Shown piece by piece: positions 8,393 to 18,005 of a stretch of DNA of 64,000 bases. A program made the translations under genes and the position numbers. Source of the DNA: Pseudomonas kielensis (lineage in GTDB: Bacteria > Pseudomonadota > Gammaproteobacteria > Pseudomonadales > Pseudomonadaceae); NCBI RefSeq assembly GCF_014236655.1, contig NZ_JACMYG010000012.1, forward strand, positions 1 to 64,000, in the 5' to 3' direction. Within the stretch, counting starts at the first letter, position 1; each line of letters starts with the position of its first letter. The notes beneath the pieces were generated by a model, which was not told the origin of the DNA, ran no database searches, and saw only the letters and a list, made by a program, of their open reading frames with translations.

Positions 8393-8695
8393 GGATTCAC
8401 CTAAGGCATGGTTTTTAATTTTGCTTTTTTTTTAATCAGTGCGCGATAGAGTTATGCATTTATCTCATAGCACAATCTGCCTTTTCCATGAGCGTAATCG
8501 CCCCCCAATTCCATAGATACCTGCAAGCTTCAATGAAGGTCGACTAAGCCGGTAGCGGCCTGCCGCCAGCGTCTGCTTGCGCCAAGAGCGGGTCCAAAGT
8601 TAACCACTAAACAATACCTTTCCCTTCCAGTATCAGGCTGACTGTCTTGGCGAATTTCAAGAGGTTCGATCCGCAAGACGCTCTTGAATGAGCGG
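8393..8695. other. Gene-free stretch, AT-rich on the left
   Basis: About 300 bases between the AT-rich orphan and the Lrp gene. The left third is AT-rich with long T runs and probably holds the orphan's promoter. I find no convincing reading frame, repeat or terminator. Confidence 0.5.
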
Positions 8696-9184
8696 TTACC
8701 CAGGCACGCTCGGCACATTGAGCCCGACTTTCACACGGTCCAGCGCCACGATTGTCTTGAACCAGGTAACGTTGGAATTTTCGGCAAACAATCGCCGCGC
8801 CAACGCCTGGTATTCCTTCATGCTGGCAACGGTTAACACCAGGACGAAATCCACTTCGCCGGTGACGTAGTAGCACTGCTGAACTTCGGGGACCGCGAAG
8901 TGTGCCTTCATCGCCTCCAGCGCCTCGATGCTAGTGCGCTCTGCCATCACTTCGACAATGATCGTGATCGGCCGTCCTACGGCGGTGGGATCCACGATGG
9001 CTACGTTGCCCGTGATGACTCCCCGCTCTTCCATCCGCTTGATGCGGCGCTGAACGGCGGCCGTGGAAAGATTGACCTGCTCGGCCATAAGGCGCAGCGG
9101 CATAGTGTTGTCGCGCTGAACGAGGTCCAGGATGGCACGGTCGAATTTGTCCAACGATTCAGGTGCAGCGTCGTTTTTTGCCAT
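8696..9184 (-). CDS. Lrp/AsnC family regulator
   Basis: 162 residues: N-terminal winged HTH (LDKFDRAILDLVQRDNTMPL then AEQVNLSTAAVQRRIKRM) and a C-terminal RAM/ligand-binding domain (about 75-150, VPEVQQCYYVTGEVDFVLVL). Lrp-type proteins form octamers and sense amino acids. It is divergent from the lactate-permease family gene, so that gene is the likely target, along with itself. An imperfect palindrome at 9196-9208 lies just upstream of its start. Confidence 0.85.
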   Translation of the reverse strand: MAKNDAAPESLDKFDRAILDLVQRDNTMPLRLMAEQVNLSTAAVQRRIKRMEERGVITGNVAIVDPTAVGRPITIIVEVMAERTSIEALEAMKAHFAVPEVQQCYYVTGEVDFVLVLTVASMKEYQALARRLFAENSNVTWFKTIVALDRVKVGLNVPSVPG

Positions 9185-9195
9185 GGTAAACCCGT

Positions 9196-9208
9196 GAGAA
9201 ATTTTCTC
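9196..9208. promoter_or_regulatory. Palindromic site upstream of the Lrp-type gene
   Basis: GAGAA and TTCTC flank ATT in the divergent intergenic region, followed by further A/T-rich blocks (GAAAACTATCAGAAAA). It resembles the short A/T-centred palindromes used by Lrp-family proteins. Assignment to the adjacent regulator is inferred. Confidence 0.35.
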
Positions 9209-9316
9209 GAAAACTATCAGAAAACTGCGCCCCTTTATCTAGCCTAGAGAAATATTATCTTGCCAGCAGTCTGCGTACGCAGCCTTGGTCGGGAACACAC
9301 ACAGGATATTATTGGC

Positions 9317-10768
9317 ATGCTCGCACTGTTCCATCTTTCCCCAGTCCTGTTGGTTACAGCCATGCTCGTGGTGCTGCGCCGGCCACCCGTTCACGCCGCC
9401 ATTGCAGGCACTCTATTAGTCATGGTGCTCTGGCTCGCCGGCGCTGCCGACGCGTGGCGCCTAGGCAGTATGGTGGCCGCCGCTCAAGATACGGCCGTGC
9501 TGTTTGCAAGTACGGCTTTCGTGATCGTTCCAGGTCTGGTCTTCGTGATTTTTATCGAGCGCATGGGCGTCAACCTGGCGCTTAGCCAATGGGTGCGGTC
9601 ACTGGGGCTTGGACGCGGCGATCAAGTCGTGTTTATCGTCCTTGGACTGGCACCGTTGCTCGAAGCGATGACCGGCTTCGGCGTGTCGTTGATCGCTACG
9701 GTGCCTCTGCTGCTCAGTCTCTTCGAACGTCGGGTCGCGCTACGAATAGCACTGACCGGCATGGCAATCATGCCCTGGGGAACGCTGGGCTTGGCATCTG
9801 TCATTGGTGCTTCGTTGGCTCACCTGGACGCACCCGCGCTGGCATCGACCTCGGCACTGACCAGCGCACCGGTTTTTTTGGCCCTCAGTGCAATCGCGCT
9901 CTATCTTGCAGGCGTTCGTGACTCGCGGGAGTGGAGGGCGTTGGGCGCTTTCTGGCTGCTGTTTGTGGGCGTGCTTTACAGTGCTAGTCGATGGCTGGGG
10001 CCGGAAGTGGCCGGCGTTGCCGCGGGCCTGGTGACGGCAGCAGCGGTACTCTCTGTTGGGCTGTGGCGCCTGCGCCGCAACGATAGCGAGCGCGGTGCGG
10101 TGCAATGGCCGCGTCAGGCATGGCCGTATCTGGTGCTGATTGTCTGCATTGTCGCGTTGAAGATGGTGTGGACGATCACCTCTTGGCAGGATCACTGGGT
10201 TGTACAGGGCGCCCAGGTCACCTGGAAGCCACTCGCCTCACCAGGCCTGGCACTGGTTCTGGTGCTGATCGGGCTAGGGTTTTACACGCGCAACACACAA
10301 CGCCAGACAGCACTCGACGTCAACATGCCTGCTGCGCTGGTGGCGCGGGCGAAGCGGCCATTGTTGACCATTTTCTTTTTTCTCGCGATGTCGCAGATGA
10401 TGGTGAAGGCCGGCTTCCTCGCGGGTTTGATGCAACTGCTGGCGGGCCTGTCGCCCACGGCCGCGACGTCGCTGGTTGCCATGTTTGGCGCGCTGTCAGG
10501 CTACATGACCGGGTCGAATGTTGGCGGTAATGCGATCTTCATGCCGGCCATCGCGATGTTGCCCGAATCCTCACGCCTATTGTTGGCTGCCGTCCAGAAC
10601 AGCTCGGCAGGGCATGCAGCGCTGGGCTCGCTGTCGGTTGTCATGCTGATCCTGGGACTTGCTAAAACCCAGGCCAAGGAGGAAGGCGAACTGGTGAGGT
10701 TTGGCTTCATGCTGGTCTGTCTCAATACCGCGTTAGTCGCGTTGGGCGCAGCGTTGCTGAGTGGATAG
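9317..10768 (+). CDS. L-lactate permease (LctP) family transporter
   Basis: 483 residues, about 12 or more predicted membrane helices. Family features include FVIVPGLVFVIFIERMGVN, LGLAPLLEAMTGFGVSL and SGYMTGSNVGGNAIFMPAIA, the last two being the paired Gly-rich motifs of LctP transporters. The start ATG at 9317 begins the first helix; AGGA lies 10 bases upstream. It probably takes up a hydroxy or keto acid by proton symport. The Lrp neighbour, rather than an LldR-type regulator, and the lack of a lactate dehydrogenase gene make the substrate uncertain. Confidence 0.8.
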   Translation: MLALFHLSPVLLVTAMLVVLRRPPVHAAIAGTLLVMVLWLAGAADAWRLGSMVAAAQDTAVLFASTAFVIVPGLVFVIFIERMGVNLALSQWVRSLGLGRGDQVVFIVLGLAPLLEAMTGFGVSLIATVPLLLSLFERRVALRIALTGMAIMPWGTLGLASVIGASLAHLDAPALASTSALTSAPVFLALSAIALYLAGVRDSREWRALGAFWLLFVGVLYSASRWLGPEVAGVAAGLVTAAAVLSVGLWRLRRNDSERGAVQWPRQAWPYLVLIVCIVALKMVWTITSWQDHWVVQGAQVTWKPLASPGLALVLVLIGLGFYTRNTQRQTALDVNMPAALVARAKRPLLTIFFFLAMSQMMVKAGFLAGLMQLLAGLSPTAATSLVAMFGALSGYMTGSNVGGNAIFMPAIAMLPESSRLLLAAVQNSSAGHAALGSLSVVMLILGLAKTQAKEEGELVRFGFMLVCLNTALVALGAALLSG

Positions 10769-10923
10769 CAGGGTATTAACCAGCAGGCATTTACCCAGCG
10801 AATCCTAAAGGGATTTACTACCCATTGATTCGATCCCGCAACCGATGCTGTCTGACGGCAAAGCCGAGTCAGATAAGCGAGCGAGGCTGCTGATCATGGA
10901 GCATAGGGTAGATCGGCTGTCCT

Positions 10924-11270
10924 TCAGTCGAGTGCAGATGGACGCAGGCAACCGATAGCCATGGCGACCAGACTGTCGAGCAAGGCCGGCTGTTCCAACT
11001 GCGCCGGCATATCCTCCAACACCGAGCGAATTACACTGCGCAACCCCTGTCCGAGCAAATAAGCCGCCAAGGCAGGGTGCTCCGTGGTGATCTCATGCTC
11101 GTACAGATGCAGGAGCGGCAGCCACGTCGCTTCGATGAATTCCCCTGTCGTGTGGTAAGGGCCACGCCACATTCCCAGGTGCAGGGCGGAGTGGTAACGC
11201 AAGTGAAAGGCCTTGTTCAATTTGAACAGGCGTGTTTCGACGAGAATGATATTGGCAAAAATATCCCGTA
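10924..11270 (-). pseudogene. C-terminal fragment of a TetR-family regulator
   Basis: The frame from about 11270 to the stop at 10924 reads ALRDIFANIILVETRLFKLN, then KAFHLRYHSALHLGMWRGPY, ending CLRPSALD. This looks like the ligand-binding half of a TetR regulator. The DNA-binding N-terminus is absent. Upstream, the sequence switches abruptly to a hydroxyacid-dehydrogenase fragment on the other strand. A TTG at 11220 could initiate, but no promoter or HTH remains. Probably non-functional. Confidence 0.55.
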
Positions 11271-11745
11271 ATGCCTGCGCTCGAGAACATCTCGGTGCTG
11301 GGTGTCGGCTACGATGGCATCGACCTTGAGGCTGCGCGCGATCACAATGTTTGTGTTACCCATACCCCAGGTCTTTCCACCGAAGACATCGCGGATTTTG
11401 CCATGGCACTGTTGCTGTGTACTTCACGCCAAGTGCTCAGCGCTGACCGGTTTGTGCGACGAGGTGAATGGACCAGCGGCTGCTATCCGATGACTGCGCG
11501 GCTCCATCGTCGACGAAGATGCACTTGTGGAGGCCTTGCGCGACCGCAAGATTCTCGCGGCGGGGCTCGATGTGTTTGGTGATGAGCCGTACGTTTCGCA
11601 GGCATTGCTAGCGCTACCCAACGTGGTGCTGACACCGCATATGGCCAGTTCGACTCATGCGACAGTTCAGGTAATGCTGGATCTGACTTTCGATAACGTC
11701 GCGGCTCACTTCGCGGGGGAGCCTGTATTAACTCAAGTGAACTAG
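11271..11745 (+). pseudogene. Remnant of a D-isomer-specific 2-hydroxyacid dehydrogenase
   Basis: Two parts in different frames. 11271 to about 11497 reads PALENISVLGVGYDGIDLEA, then VTHTPGLSTEDIADFAMALL and ADRFVRRGEW, the family's catalytic-domain segment around residues 60-140. From about 11501 the frame shifts to RGSIVDEDALVEALRDRKIL, then AGLDVFGDEP and LTPHMASSTHATVQ, the C-terminal part with the catalytic-His region. The NAD-binding GxGxxG region between them (about 120-130 residues) and the first 60 or so residues are missing, so the gene is dead. Confidence 0.75.
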
Positions 11746-12232
11746 CGCTGCTACCGTCAGACCTTGCGGTGAAGTTAAATTTTTTCACGGCCACGCTGAC
11801 TGACTGCTAACAACCGACTCTGTTGAAAAAGTCGGCTCGCCCAAAGGCCTTTTTTGCACACTGCTATGTGAAATCTGAGTCCGGAAGCCTCTGCTGAAAA
11901 TAAAGATTTCCATCACGGACGCATACTTTTCTGCTGCGCAAACCATGGTCGACTTTTTCAACAGAATCAGCCGATTACGACCTGTCACAAACCGCCGCCG
12001 CCGACTGTGAATTCAACCGGTCATCAATGACCCATTACCTGCTGGTCAACTCATCAGGCTTTTCGGGGCTATCCTTTAATTTTTACGCTTTCTTTACGGT
12101 AGGCGCATGTGTCGGCAACGATACTGGCCGCGATTTTTTGCCGTCCATGCGTCCGCATGTCTGAAGACGCTGGCGATGCAATGCTCAAGGATGGCGTGAA
12201 CGTTCTCCCCCGACCTATGTGAGAAGCAACCC
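11746..12232. other. Intergenic region before kup containing a MITE-like element
   Basis: About 490 bases without a credible gene. The left half contains the 147-bp inverted-repeat element at 11819-11965. The right half has an AT-rich patch near 12070-12110 that may carry the promoter of the potassium transporter gene. I see no riboswitch-like structure that I can support. Confidence 0.5.
11819..11965. mobile_element. MITE-like element with 16-bp terminal inverted repeats
   Basis: TCTGTTGAAAAAGTCG at 11819-11834 and its exact complement at 11950-11965 bound a 147-bp non-coding element. The ends resemble terminal repeats of transposons seen in gamma-proteobacteria that end in CTGTTGAAAAAGTC. 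No transposase is encoded, so it would have to be moved in trans. No clear target-site duplication is visible. It lies next to two degraded genes, in keeping with a recombination hotspot. Confidence 0.6.
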
Positions 12233-14134
12233 TTGAGTAAAACAGTGACCAGCGCGCAGGCAGATACCCAATCCAAAACGTCAGGGGTGGGCTTGCTCGT
12301 CGCCGCCGTCGGGGTGGTTTACGGTGATATTGGTACCAGCCCTCTCTACACACTCAAAGAAGTCTTTTCCGGCCACTACGGCGTGCAGGTCAATCACGAC
12401 GGGGTGCTAGGCATTCTGTCGTTGATCTTTTGGTCGCTGATCTGGGTGGTGTCGATCAAGTACGTGTTGTTCATTCTACGTGCCAACAATCAGGGCGAAG
12501 GCGGCATCATGGCGTTGACGGCGCTAGCCCGCCGTGCGGCAGCGCCTTATCCGCACATGAGCAGGGTACTGGTGCTGCTCGGTCTGTTTGGTGCGGCACT
12601 TTTTTACGGGGACAGCATGATCACCCCGGCAATTTCGGTGCTCTCCGCGGTTGAAGGGCTGCAACTGGCATTTGACGGGATCGAGCACTGGGTCGTGCCC
12701 TTGTCGGTGATCGTGCTGGTGGCGCTGTTCTTGATACAAAAACACGGCACGGCTCGCATCGGCATCCTGTTTGGTCCAATCATGGTCCTGTGGTTTGTCG
12801 TGTTGGGGGCGCTTGGGGTCTTCGGGATATTGCAGCGCCCGGAGGTGTTGCTAGCGCTCAATCCGGCCTGGGCAGTGCAGTTCTTTGTGGTTCATCCGGG
12901 AATGGGGGTGGCGATTCTGGGGGCTGTCGTCTTGGCATTGACCGGTGCCGAAGCACTGTATGCCGACATGGGGCATTTTGGCCGTAAACCGATTTCGCGC
13001 GCGTGGTTCATGCTCGTACTGCCTGGTTTGGTGCTCAATTACTTTGGCCAGGGCGCGTTGATCCTGGGAGACCCGGAAGCGGTGCGCAACCCGTTCTATT
13101 TGCTGGCGCCTGATTGGGCCCTGCTGCCGATGGTCGCGCTCTCCACACTGGCGACCATCATCGCGTCTCAAGCGGTGATTTCCGGCGCTTTCTCCCTGAC
13201 TCGCCAGGCCATCCAGTTGGGTTACATCCCGCGCATGTTTATCCAGCACACCTCCAGCCAGGAGCAAGGGCAGATTTACATCGGCACGGTTAACTGGGCA
13301 TTGATGGTCGGTGTTGTGCTGCTGGTCATCGGTTTCGAGTCGTCCAGTGCGTTGGCGGCCGCCTATGGTGTCGCCGTGACGGGAACCATGTTGATCACAA
13401 CCATCTTGTCCTCGGCGGTTGTCCTGCTGCTATGGAAAACCCCGCGCTGGTTGGCCATCCCGATGCTGCTCGGTTTTCTGCTGGTGGACAGTCTGTATTT
13501 CGCGGCCAATGCGCCAAAGATTTTCCAGGGCGGCGCGTTCCCGGTGATTGCTGGCATTGGCCTGTTCATTTTGATGACCACCTGGAAGCGGGGTCGCAAG
13601 ATCATTGTTGAACGGCTGGACGAATCCGCGCTGCCGCTCCCCCTGTTCATCGCCAGCATCCGTACGCAGCCGCCTCATCGGGTCCAGGGTACGGCGGTGT
13701 TTCTGACCGCCAGGTCCGACGCCGTGCCGCATGCGTTGCTGCACAACCTGCTGCATAACCAGGTGTTGCATGAGCAGGTGGTATTGCTCACGGTGGTGTC
13801 TGGGGACTGCCCTCGTGTGAGTGCGCAACAGCGGTTCGAGGTTCAAGCGTATGGTGACGGCTTCTTCCGGGTCAGCCTGCACTTTGGTTTTATCGAGGAG
13901 CCCGATGTCCCCTTGGCGCTGAGTCTCTGTCACCTGCCAGAACTGGATTTCAGCCCGATGCGCACGACCTATTTCCTCAGCCGGGAAACGGTGATCCCGA
14001 CCAAGCGCATCGGCATGGCCCGCTGGCGAGAAAGCCTGTTCGCGTTTTTGCTGAAGAATGCCAATAGCAATCTGAAGTACTTCAAGTTGCCCCTGAATCG
14101 AGTGATAGAGCTGGGTACACAGGTTGAGATGTGA
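12233..14134 (+). CDS. kup: Potassium uptake protein Kup
   Basis: 633 residues. The N-terminal signature [20 protein letters not shown] is diagnostic of KUP/HAK/KT transporters, followed by [20 protein letters not shown] and [20 protein letters not shown]. About 12 membrane helices span residues 20-450, and a cytoplasmic C-terminal domain of about 180 residues follows. The protein imports K+ with protons. The start is a TTG at 12233, because no in-frame ATG lies between it and the first helix; GAGAAG lies upstream. Confidence 0.9.
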   Translation: MSKTVTSAQADTQSKTSGVGLLVAAVGVVYGDIGTSPLYTLKEVFSGHYGVQVNHDGVLGILSLIFWSLIWVVSIKYVLFILRANNQGEGGIMALTALARRAAAPYPHMSRVLVLLGLFGAALFYGDSMITPAISVLSAVEGLQLAFDGIEHWVVPLSVIVLVALFLIQKHGTARIGILFGPIMVLWFVVLGALGVFGILQRPEVLLALNPAWAVQFFVVHPGMGVAILGAVVLALTGAEALYADMGHFGRKPISRAWFMLVLPGLVLNYFGQGALILGDPEAVRNPFYLLAPDWALLPMVALSTLATIIASQAVISGAFSLTRQAIQLGYIPRMFIQHTSSQEQGQIYIGTVNWALMVGVVLLVIGFESSSALAAAYGVAVTGTMLITTILSSAVVLLLWKTPRWLAIPMLLGFLLVDSLYFAANAPKIFQGGAFPVIAGIGLFILMTTWKRGRKIIVERLDESALPLPLFIASIRTQPPHRVQGTAVFLTARSDAVPHALLHNLLHNQVLHEQVVLLTVVSGDCPRVSAQQRFEVQAYGDGFFRVSLHFGFIEEPDVPLALSLCHLPELDFSPMRTTYFLSRETVIPTKRIGMARWRESLFAFLLKNANSNLKYFKLPLNRVIELGTQVEM

Positions 14135-14171
14135 AGCCTCACCTTGTAGCCGAGGGGGCAGGGGGCGGCGC

Positions 14172-15122
14172 TCAATGTGGGCCATTGATGCTGGATGAAC
14201 CACGCGTCAGACGCTTGAGCGCGATGACCATCAGGCCCCCTGCAACCAGCATTCCTGTGAGAAACAGCGGATAGGCAATCCACCAGGGGACGGCGGAGGT
14301 CATCATGCTGAACTCGGACATGCCTCCGATGCTGGCGATCAGGTTCAGAGGCAGGAAGACCACATTGATCAGCGTCAGTTTGCGCAGCAGGTTGTTCATG
14401 GTGTTGTTCATCAAATTGCCCCGTGCATCGATCAAACCGGCAAATACCCTGGAGTAGATCTCCGCCTGTTTGTTGCACTGGGTGTTCTCGATGATCAGAT
14501 CGTCGATCAGCGCGATCGCCTCTGCGCTGAAGTGCTCTTTTTCTGCATGGTTGCGCAGCCGGGTCAGGACCGCGCCATTGCTGTGAATGGCGTTGATGTA
14601 ATAGATCAGGCTCTCGCTGAGATTGAACATCTGGATCAGATGCCGATTCTCCATCGAGGCGTTGAATTTCTGCTGCAACTCCCGAGCCACCATCTTGATG
14701 ACTTTGAGGTGACCCAGGTAGTGGTGGAGGTTGGTGAACAGTATGTCCAGCAACACATCCTGCGGCGTGTGCAACGGGTGCCGGTCCCCCAGGCCCGTCA
14801 ACTGGGAATCATCGGTCGCGATGATCACCAGGCGCGTTTTAGAGAACAGCAAGCCAAACGACGACACTTCAAAGTTCAGGCTATCGCCGCCCGAGTAGCT
14901 TTCCGGACGCTTCCAGATCAAAAACAAATTGTCCGGGTGGAATTCAATGCGTGAAACTTCGTCCGGATCCAGTGCCGACGCCAGCGCGTGATCATCCAGT
15001 TTGAAATCGCTGCGCAGCAGATCCCGTTCTGCCGCATCGGGATTGCTGAACAACATCACATCGGCATCCAGGTGTTCAACCGATACCAGCGCCCCATTGG
15101 CGAGTTTGAAACTCTTGATCAC
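14172..15122 (-). CDS. CorA-family divalent metal transporter, divergent
   Basis: 316 residues from a GTG start: a large N-terminal cytoplasmic domain (1-250), then two C-terminal membrane helices (about 255-275 and 287-307). This is the CorA/ZntB topology. The pore motif normally GMN reads GMS here (SIGGMSEFSMMTSAVPWW), and the periplasmic loop lacks the usual MPE. It may therefore transport another cation or work in efflux, as some ZntB-like proteins do. Convergent with kup, 37 bases apart, and downstream of the ATP-grasp ligase on the same strand. Confidence 0.75.
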   Translation of the reverse strand: MIKSFKLANGALVSVEHLDADVMLFSNPDAAERDLLRSDFKLDDHALASALDPDEVSRIEFHPDNLFLIWKRPESYSGGDSLNFEVSSFGLLFSKTRLVIIATDDSQLTGLGDRHPLHTPQDVLLDILFTNLHHYLGHLKVIKMVARELQQKFNASMENRHLIQMFNLSESLIYYINAIHSNGAVLTRLRNHAEKEHFSAEAIALIDDLIIENTQCNKQAEIYSRVFAGLIDARGNLMNNTMNNLLRKLTLINVVFLPLNLIASIGGMSEFSMMTSAVPWWIAYPLFLTGMLVAGGLMVIALKRLTRGSSSINGPH

Positions 15123-15186
15123 GTCTGGCCTATGGCGTTATCGATTGAGGAATTCAGCGTCTCGCAAACCGCTGCCCAAGCCGCAT

Positions 15187-16773
15187 TCACCACGCCTGGC
15201 CACGACGTTTCAGTTCGAGACGGCGAATGAACTCTTCCAGAACCAGGGCATACAGGTCGTCCTGCAAGTAAGCGTCTTCGATGCCCGCGTCCATGTTCGG
15301 GTTGTCGTTCACCTCGATGACCACCACCTTGCTCCCTGACTGCTTCAGGTCGACCCCGTACAAACCATCACCAATCAGATTCGCGGTCTTCACCGCCAGT
15401 TCGACCACCGCCCTTGGGGCTTCGTGAACCGCAAGCGTGCGGCATTCGCCATTGATGTCCTGGCCCTTGGCTTTGTGGTTGTAGATCTGCCAATGCCCTT
15501 TGGACATGAAGTACTGGCAGGCAAAAATCGGTTTGCGATTGAGCACGCCAATGCGCCAGTCGTACTCGGTGTAAAAGAACTCCTGAGCCAGCAACAACAC
15601 CGAGTGTTCGAACAGCTCGGCGGTGGCTTCCAGCAGGGCCTGCTGGCTCTCGACCTTGATCACCCCACGGGAAAAGCAGCCATCGGGAATCTTCAGCACC
15701 AATGGGAAGCCCAGGCGTTCACCCACGCGTTCAAAGTCTTCCGGTCGTTCCTTGTAGAGAATCTCGGTTGCCGGCATACCCAATTGATGGCTTTTGAGTA
15801 GATCCGTCAGGTACACCTTGTTGGTACAGCGCAGGATCGACGTCGGATCGTCCATCACCACCAGGCCTTCGCTTTCCGCCTTCTTGGCGAAGCGATAGGT
15901 GTGGTTATCCACGCTGGTGGTTTCGCGAATCAGCAGGGCGTCATACTCGGCGATTCGTGAATAGTCTTTCTTCTCGATCAGATCGACATCGATCCCCAAG
16001 CCTTTGCCGACCCGGATGAAATTCTCCAGCGCCTTGGCGTTGGAGGGCGGCAGCGCTTCTTGCGAGTCATGCAAAATGGCCAGGTCGTAGCGGGCCACGC
16101 GGGGGGAGCGTGGCATTCGCCATACCTTGCGGCTAAAGCTGTCCAGCGAGTTGGCGAACTGATCTTCCTGGTCTTCGCGTAATTTTTGCAGGACCCCGGA
16201 TTTTATTCCGTCGATGCGCCAACTATTACTTTTACGGAACTCCACCAGGAGGATCGGGCACGGGAATATTTCGAAAATTTGTCGAGCCAGTTCCTGCAAG
16301 GGCTCAAGGTTGGTTTTACCGAAGTACAGGGTGAGCGTGAACCCTTCGGTATTGCTGTAGATATGGTTGCTCAGTGCTTTGTCCAGGGTTTTGCCCAGGT
16401 CATCCAGCGCCAGGCCATACAGTGACTTCTTGGTCAGTTCGCTGATAGTGCGCACGGACGGAATAACTTTATGGCCGCGTGCTTCTGCCAGCAGTGAACA
16501 GTAATACCCGTGCCCCAGGTACTTATAACTTCGGCACAGGTTGATAACCTGCACGCGCTTGCCGGCTTCGCGCTCAAGCGGCTGTTCCAGGTATTCCTGC
16601 GCACTCATCACATCCTCCGAGGGGAAGTAAGAGGCCCAGTCTTCCTTTCGTTCGACAATAATAATCACCTGGCTGGATCTTCCCGGTGAGTCCGGTAAAT
16701 AAGTCAGGTTTGATATTGCTGTTAACCGATTTTGCTCTGATACTTCACGCAAGCCGCCCTGTACCGCTGACAT
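15187..16773 (-). CDS. RimK-like ATP-grasp ligase with RLAN N-terminal domain
   Basis: 528 residues. About 35-190 forms the RimK-like ATP-grasp N-terminal (RLAN) domain (SQVIIIVERKEDWASYFPSE, then INLCRSYKYLGHGYYCSLLA). About 270-520 is the ATP-grasp ligase: FPLVLKIPDGCFSRGVIKVE supplies the ATP-binding lysine and IEVNDNPNMDAG the Mg2+ ligands. RimK relatives form peptide bonds between a carboxylate and an amino acid amine. The ATG at 16773 was chosen because it precedes the domain; the longer frame would start with TTG. Divergent from the GNAT-C39 gene, 92 bases apart, so co-function is likely. Target unknown. Confidence 0.8.
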   Translation of the reverse strand: MSAVQGGLREVSEQNRLTAISNLTYLPDSPGRSSQVIIIVERKEDWASYFPSEDVMSAQEYLEQPLEREAGKRVQVINLCRSYKYLGHGYYCSLLAEARGHKVIPSVRTISELTKKSLYGLALDDLGKTLDKALSNHIYSNTEGFTLTLYFGKTNLEPLQELARQIFEIFPCPILLVEFRKSNSWRIDGIKSGVLQKLREDQEDQFANSLDSFSRKVWRMPRSPRVARYDLAILHDSQEALPPSNAKALENFIRVGKGLGIDVDLIEKKDYSRIAEYDALLIRETTSVDNHTYRFAKKAESEGLVVMDDPTSILRCTNKVYLTDLLKSHQLGMPATEILYKERPEDFERVGERLGFPLVLKIPDGCFSRGVIKVESQQALLEATAELFEHSVLLLAQEFFYTEYDWRIGVLNRKPIFACQYFMSKGHWQIYNHKAKGQDINGECRTLAVHEAPRAVVELAVKTANLIGDGLYGVDLKQSGSKVVVIEVNDNPNMDAGIEDAYLQDDLYALVLEEFIRRLELKRRGQAW

Positions 16774-16865
16774 ATGAAAAGGTCCGTTGGAGAACAAGTC
16801 CTTATCTATTAAGCACGATACTTTTAAAAAGTCTCGTTTCGTTACGCAACTTTTACGGTGGGCTT

Positions 16866-18005
16866 ATGAGTCTGTTTTTTCGCAACGCGACACAGGATGA
16901 TCTGAAGTCGCTGCTGGACCTGGAGAACCAATGCTTTACCTCTGATCGACTGACGCCGCGCAGTTTCCAGTGGATGATTAGCCGAGCCCATGGCAGCCTG
17001 ATCGTGGCGCAAGACGGCAGTCAACTGATGGGCTACTGCCTGGTCCTGTTCCACCGTGGCACCTCCCTGGCACGTCTGTATTCAATCGCAATCGCCACCC
17101 ACAGCCGCGGCCTGGGTCTTGGCAAACAGCTGTTGGATCAGGCCGAGCATTGCGCTCGCGCTCACGACTGCGCCTACCTGCGACTGGAAGTGCGGCCGGA
17201 CAATCCCGTGGCGCTCAGTCTTTATGAGCGCAACGGTTACCGACGCTTTGCTGTGGTTCACGACTACTACGAAGACCATGCCCATGCGTTGCGTTTGGAG
17301 AAGCGCATTGTGCAACATCGGGAAAGCCGCGAGTTCCAGGTGCCTTACTACCAACAGACCACTGAATTTACCTGCGGCCCGGCGTGCCTGTTGATGGCCA
17401 TGAGGGCATTGCAACCTGAGCGTTCTATCGAGCGCCGGGACGAACTGCAAATCTGGCGTGAAGCCACGACGGTGTTCATGACGTCGGGGCACGGCGGGTG
17501 CAGTCCCCAGGGGTTGGCGTTGGCGGCCTGGCGTCGAGGGTTTCGAGTACGCCTGCAAGTGAGTATCGCCGGTCCGCTGTTTCTCGACGGGGTGCGCGAC
17601 GAACATAAAAAGGAGGTCATTCGCCTGGTACACGAAGAGTTCTGCACGGAACTTCAACACAGTGATGTGGAGCAGGTGAGCAGCCACCAGTTGGACCTGG
17701 CGCACACCCTGAAGACCGGCGGTCAGCCTCTGGTGTTGATCAGCAGCTACCGTCTGACTCGCTCCAAAGCCCCGCACTGGGTCATTGTCACTGACTACGA
17801 CGAAGACTTCGTGTACCTGCATGACCCGGACATCGATCACAGTCAGCACCGTCAGGCACTCGACTGCCAGCATATTCCCGTGACGCACAAAGCGTTCGAC
17901 ACCATGTGTGCGTTCGGCGGTAACAAGTTGCGCGCCTCAGTGACGCTTTATACGCGTGAGCAGTCCAGCGATGGAGTGTCCGCTACCCAGCCCGCGCTCC
18001 GGTGA
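16866..18005 (+). CDS. GNAT acetyltransferase fused to C39-like cysteine peptidase
   Basis: 379 residues. Residues 1-150 are a RimI-like GNAT domain: ARLYSIAIATHSRGLGLGKQ contains the acetyl-CoA loop RGLGLGK, followed by RLEVRPDNPVALSLYERNGY. Residues about 160-365 are a papain-like C39 domain with Cys170 in EFTCGPACLLM, a likely catalytic His in APHWVIVTDYD and Asp in YLHDPDI. There is no membrane segment, so it acts in the cytoplasm. GGTGGG precedes the ATG. With the divergent RLAN/ATP-grasp ligase it suggests a system that adds, acetylates and trims a peptide or amino acid tag. Function of this pairing is inferred. Confidence 0.8.
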   Translation: MSLFFRNATQDDLKSLLDLENQCFTSDRLTPRSFQWMISRAHGSLIVAQDGSQLMGYCLVLFHRGTSLARLYSIAIATHSRGLGLGKQLLDQAEHCARAHDCAYLRLEVRPDNPVALSLYERNGYRRFAVVHDYYEDHAHALRLEKRIVQHRESREFQVPYYQQTTEFTCGPACLLMAMRALQPERSIERRDELQIWREATTVFMTSGHGGCSPQGLALAAWRRGFRVRLQVSIAGPLFLDGVRDEHKKEVIRLVHEEFCTELQHSDVEQVSSHQLDLAHTLKTGGQPLVLISSYRLTRSKAPHWVIVTDYDEDFVYLHDPDIDHSQHRQALDCQHIPVTHKAFDTMCAFGGNKLRASVTLYTREQSSDGVSATQPALR

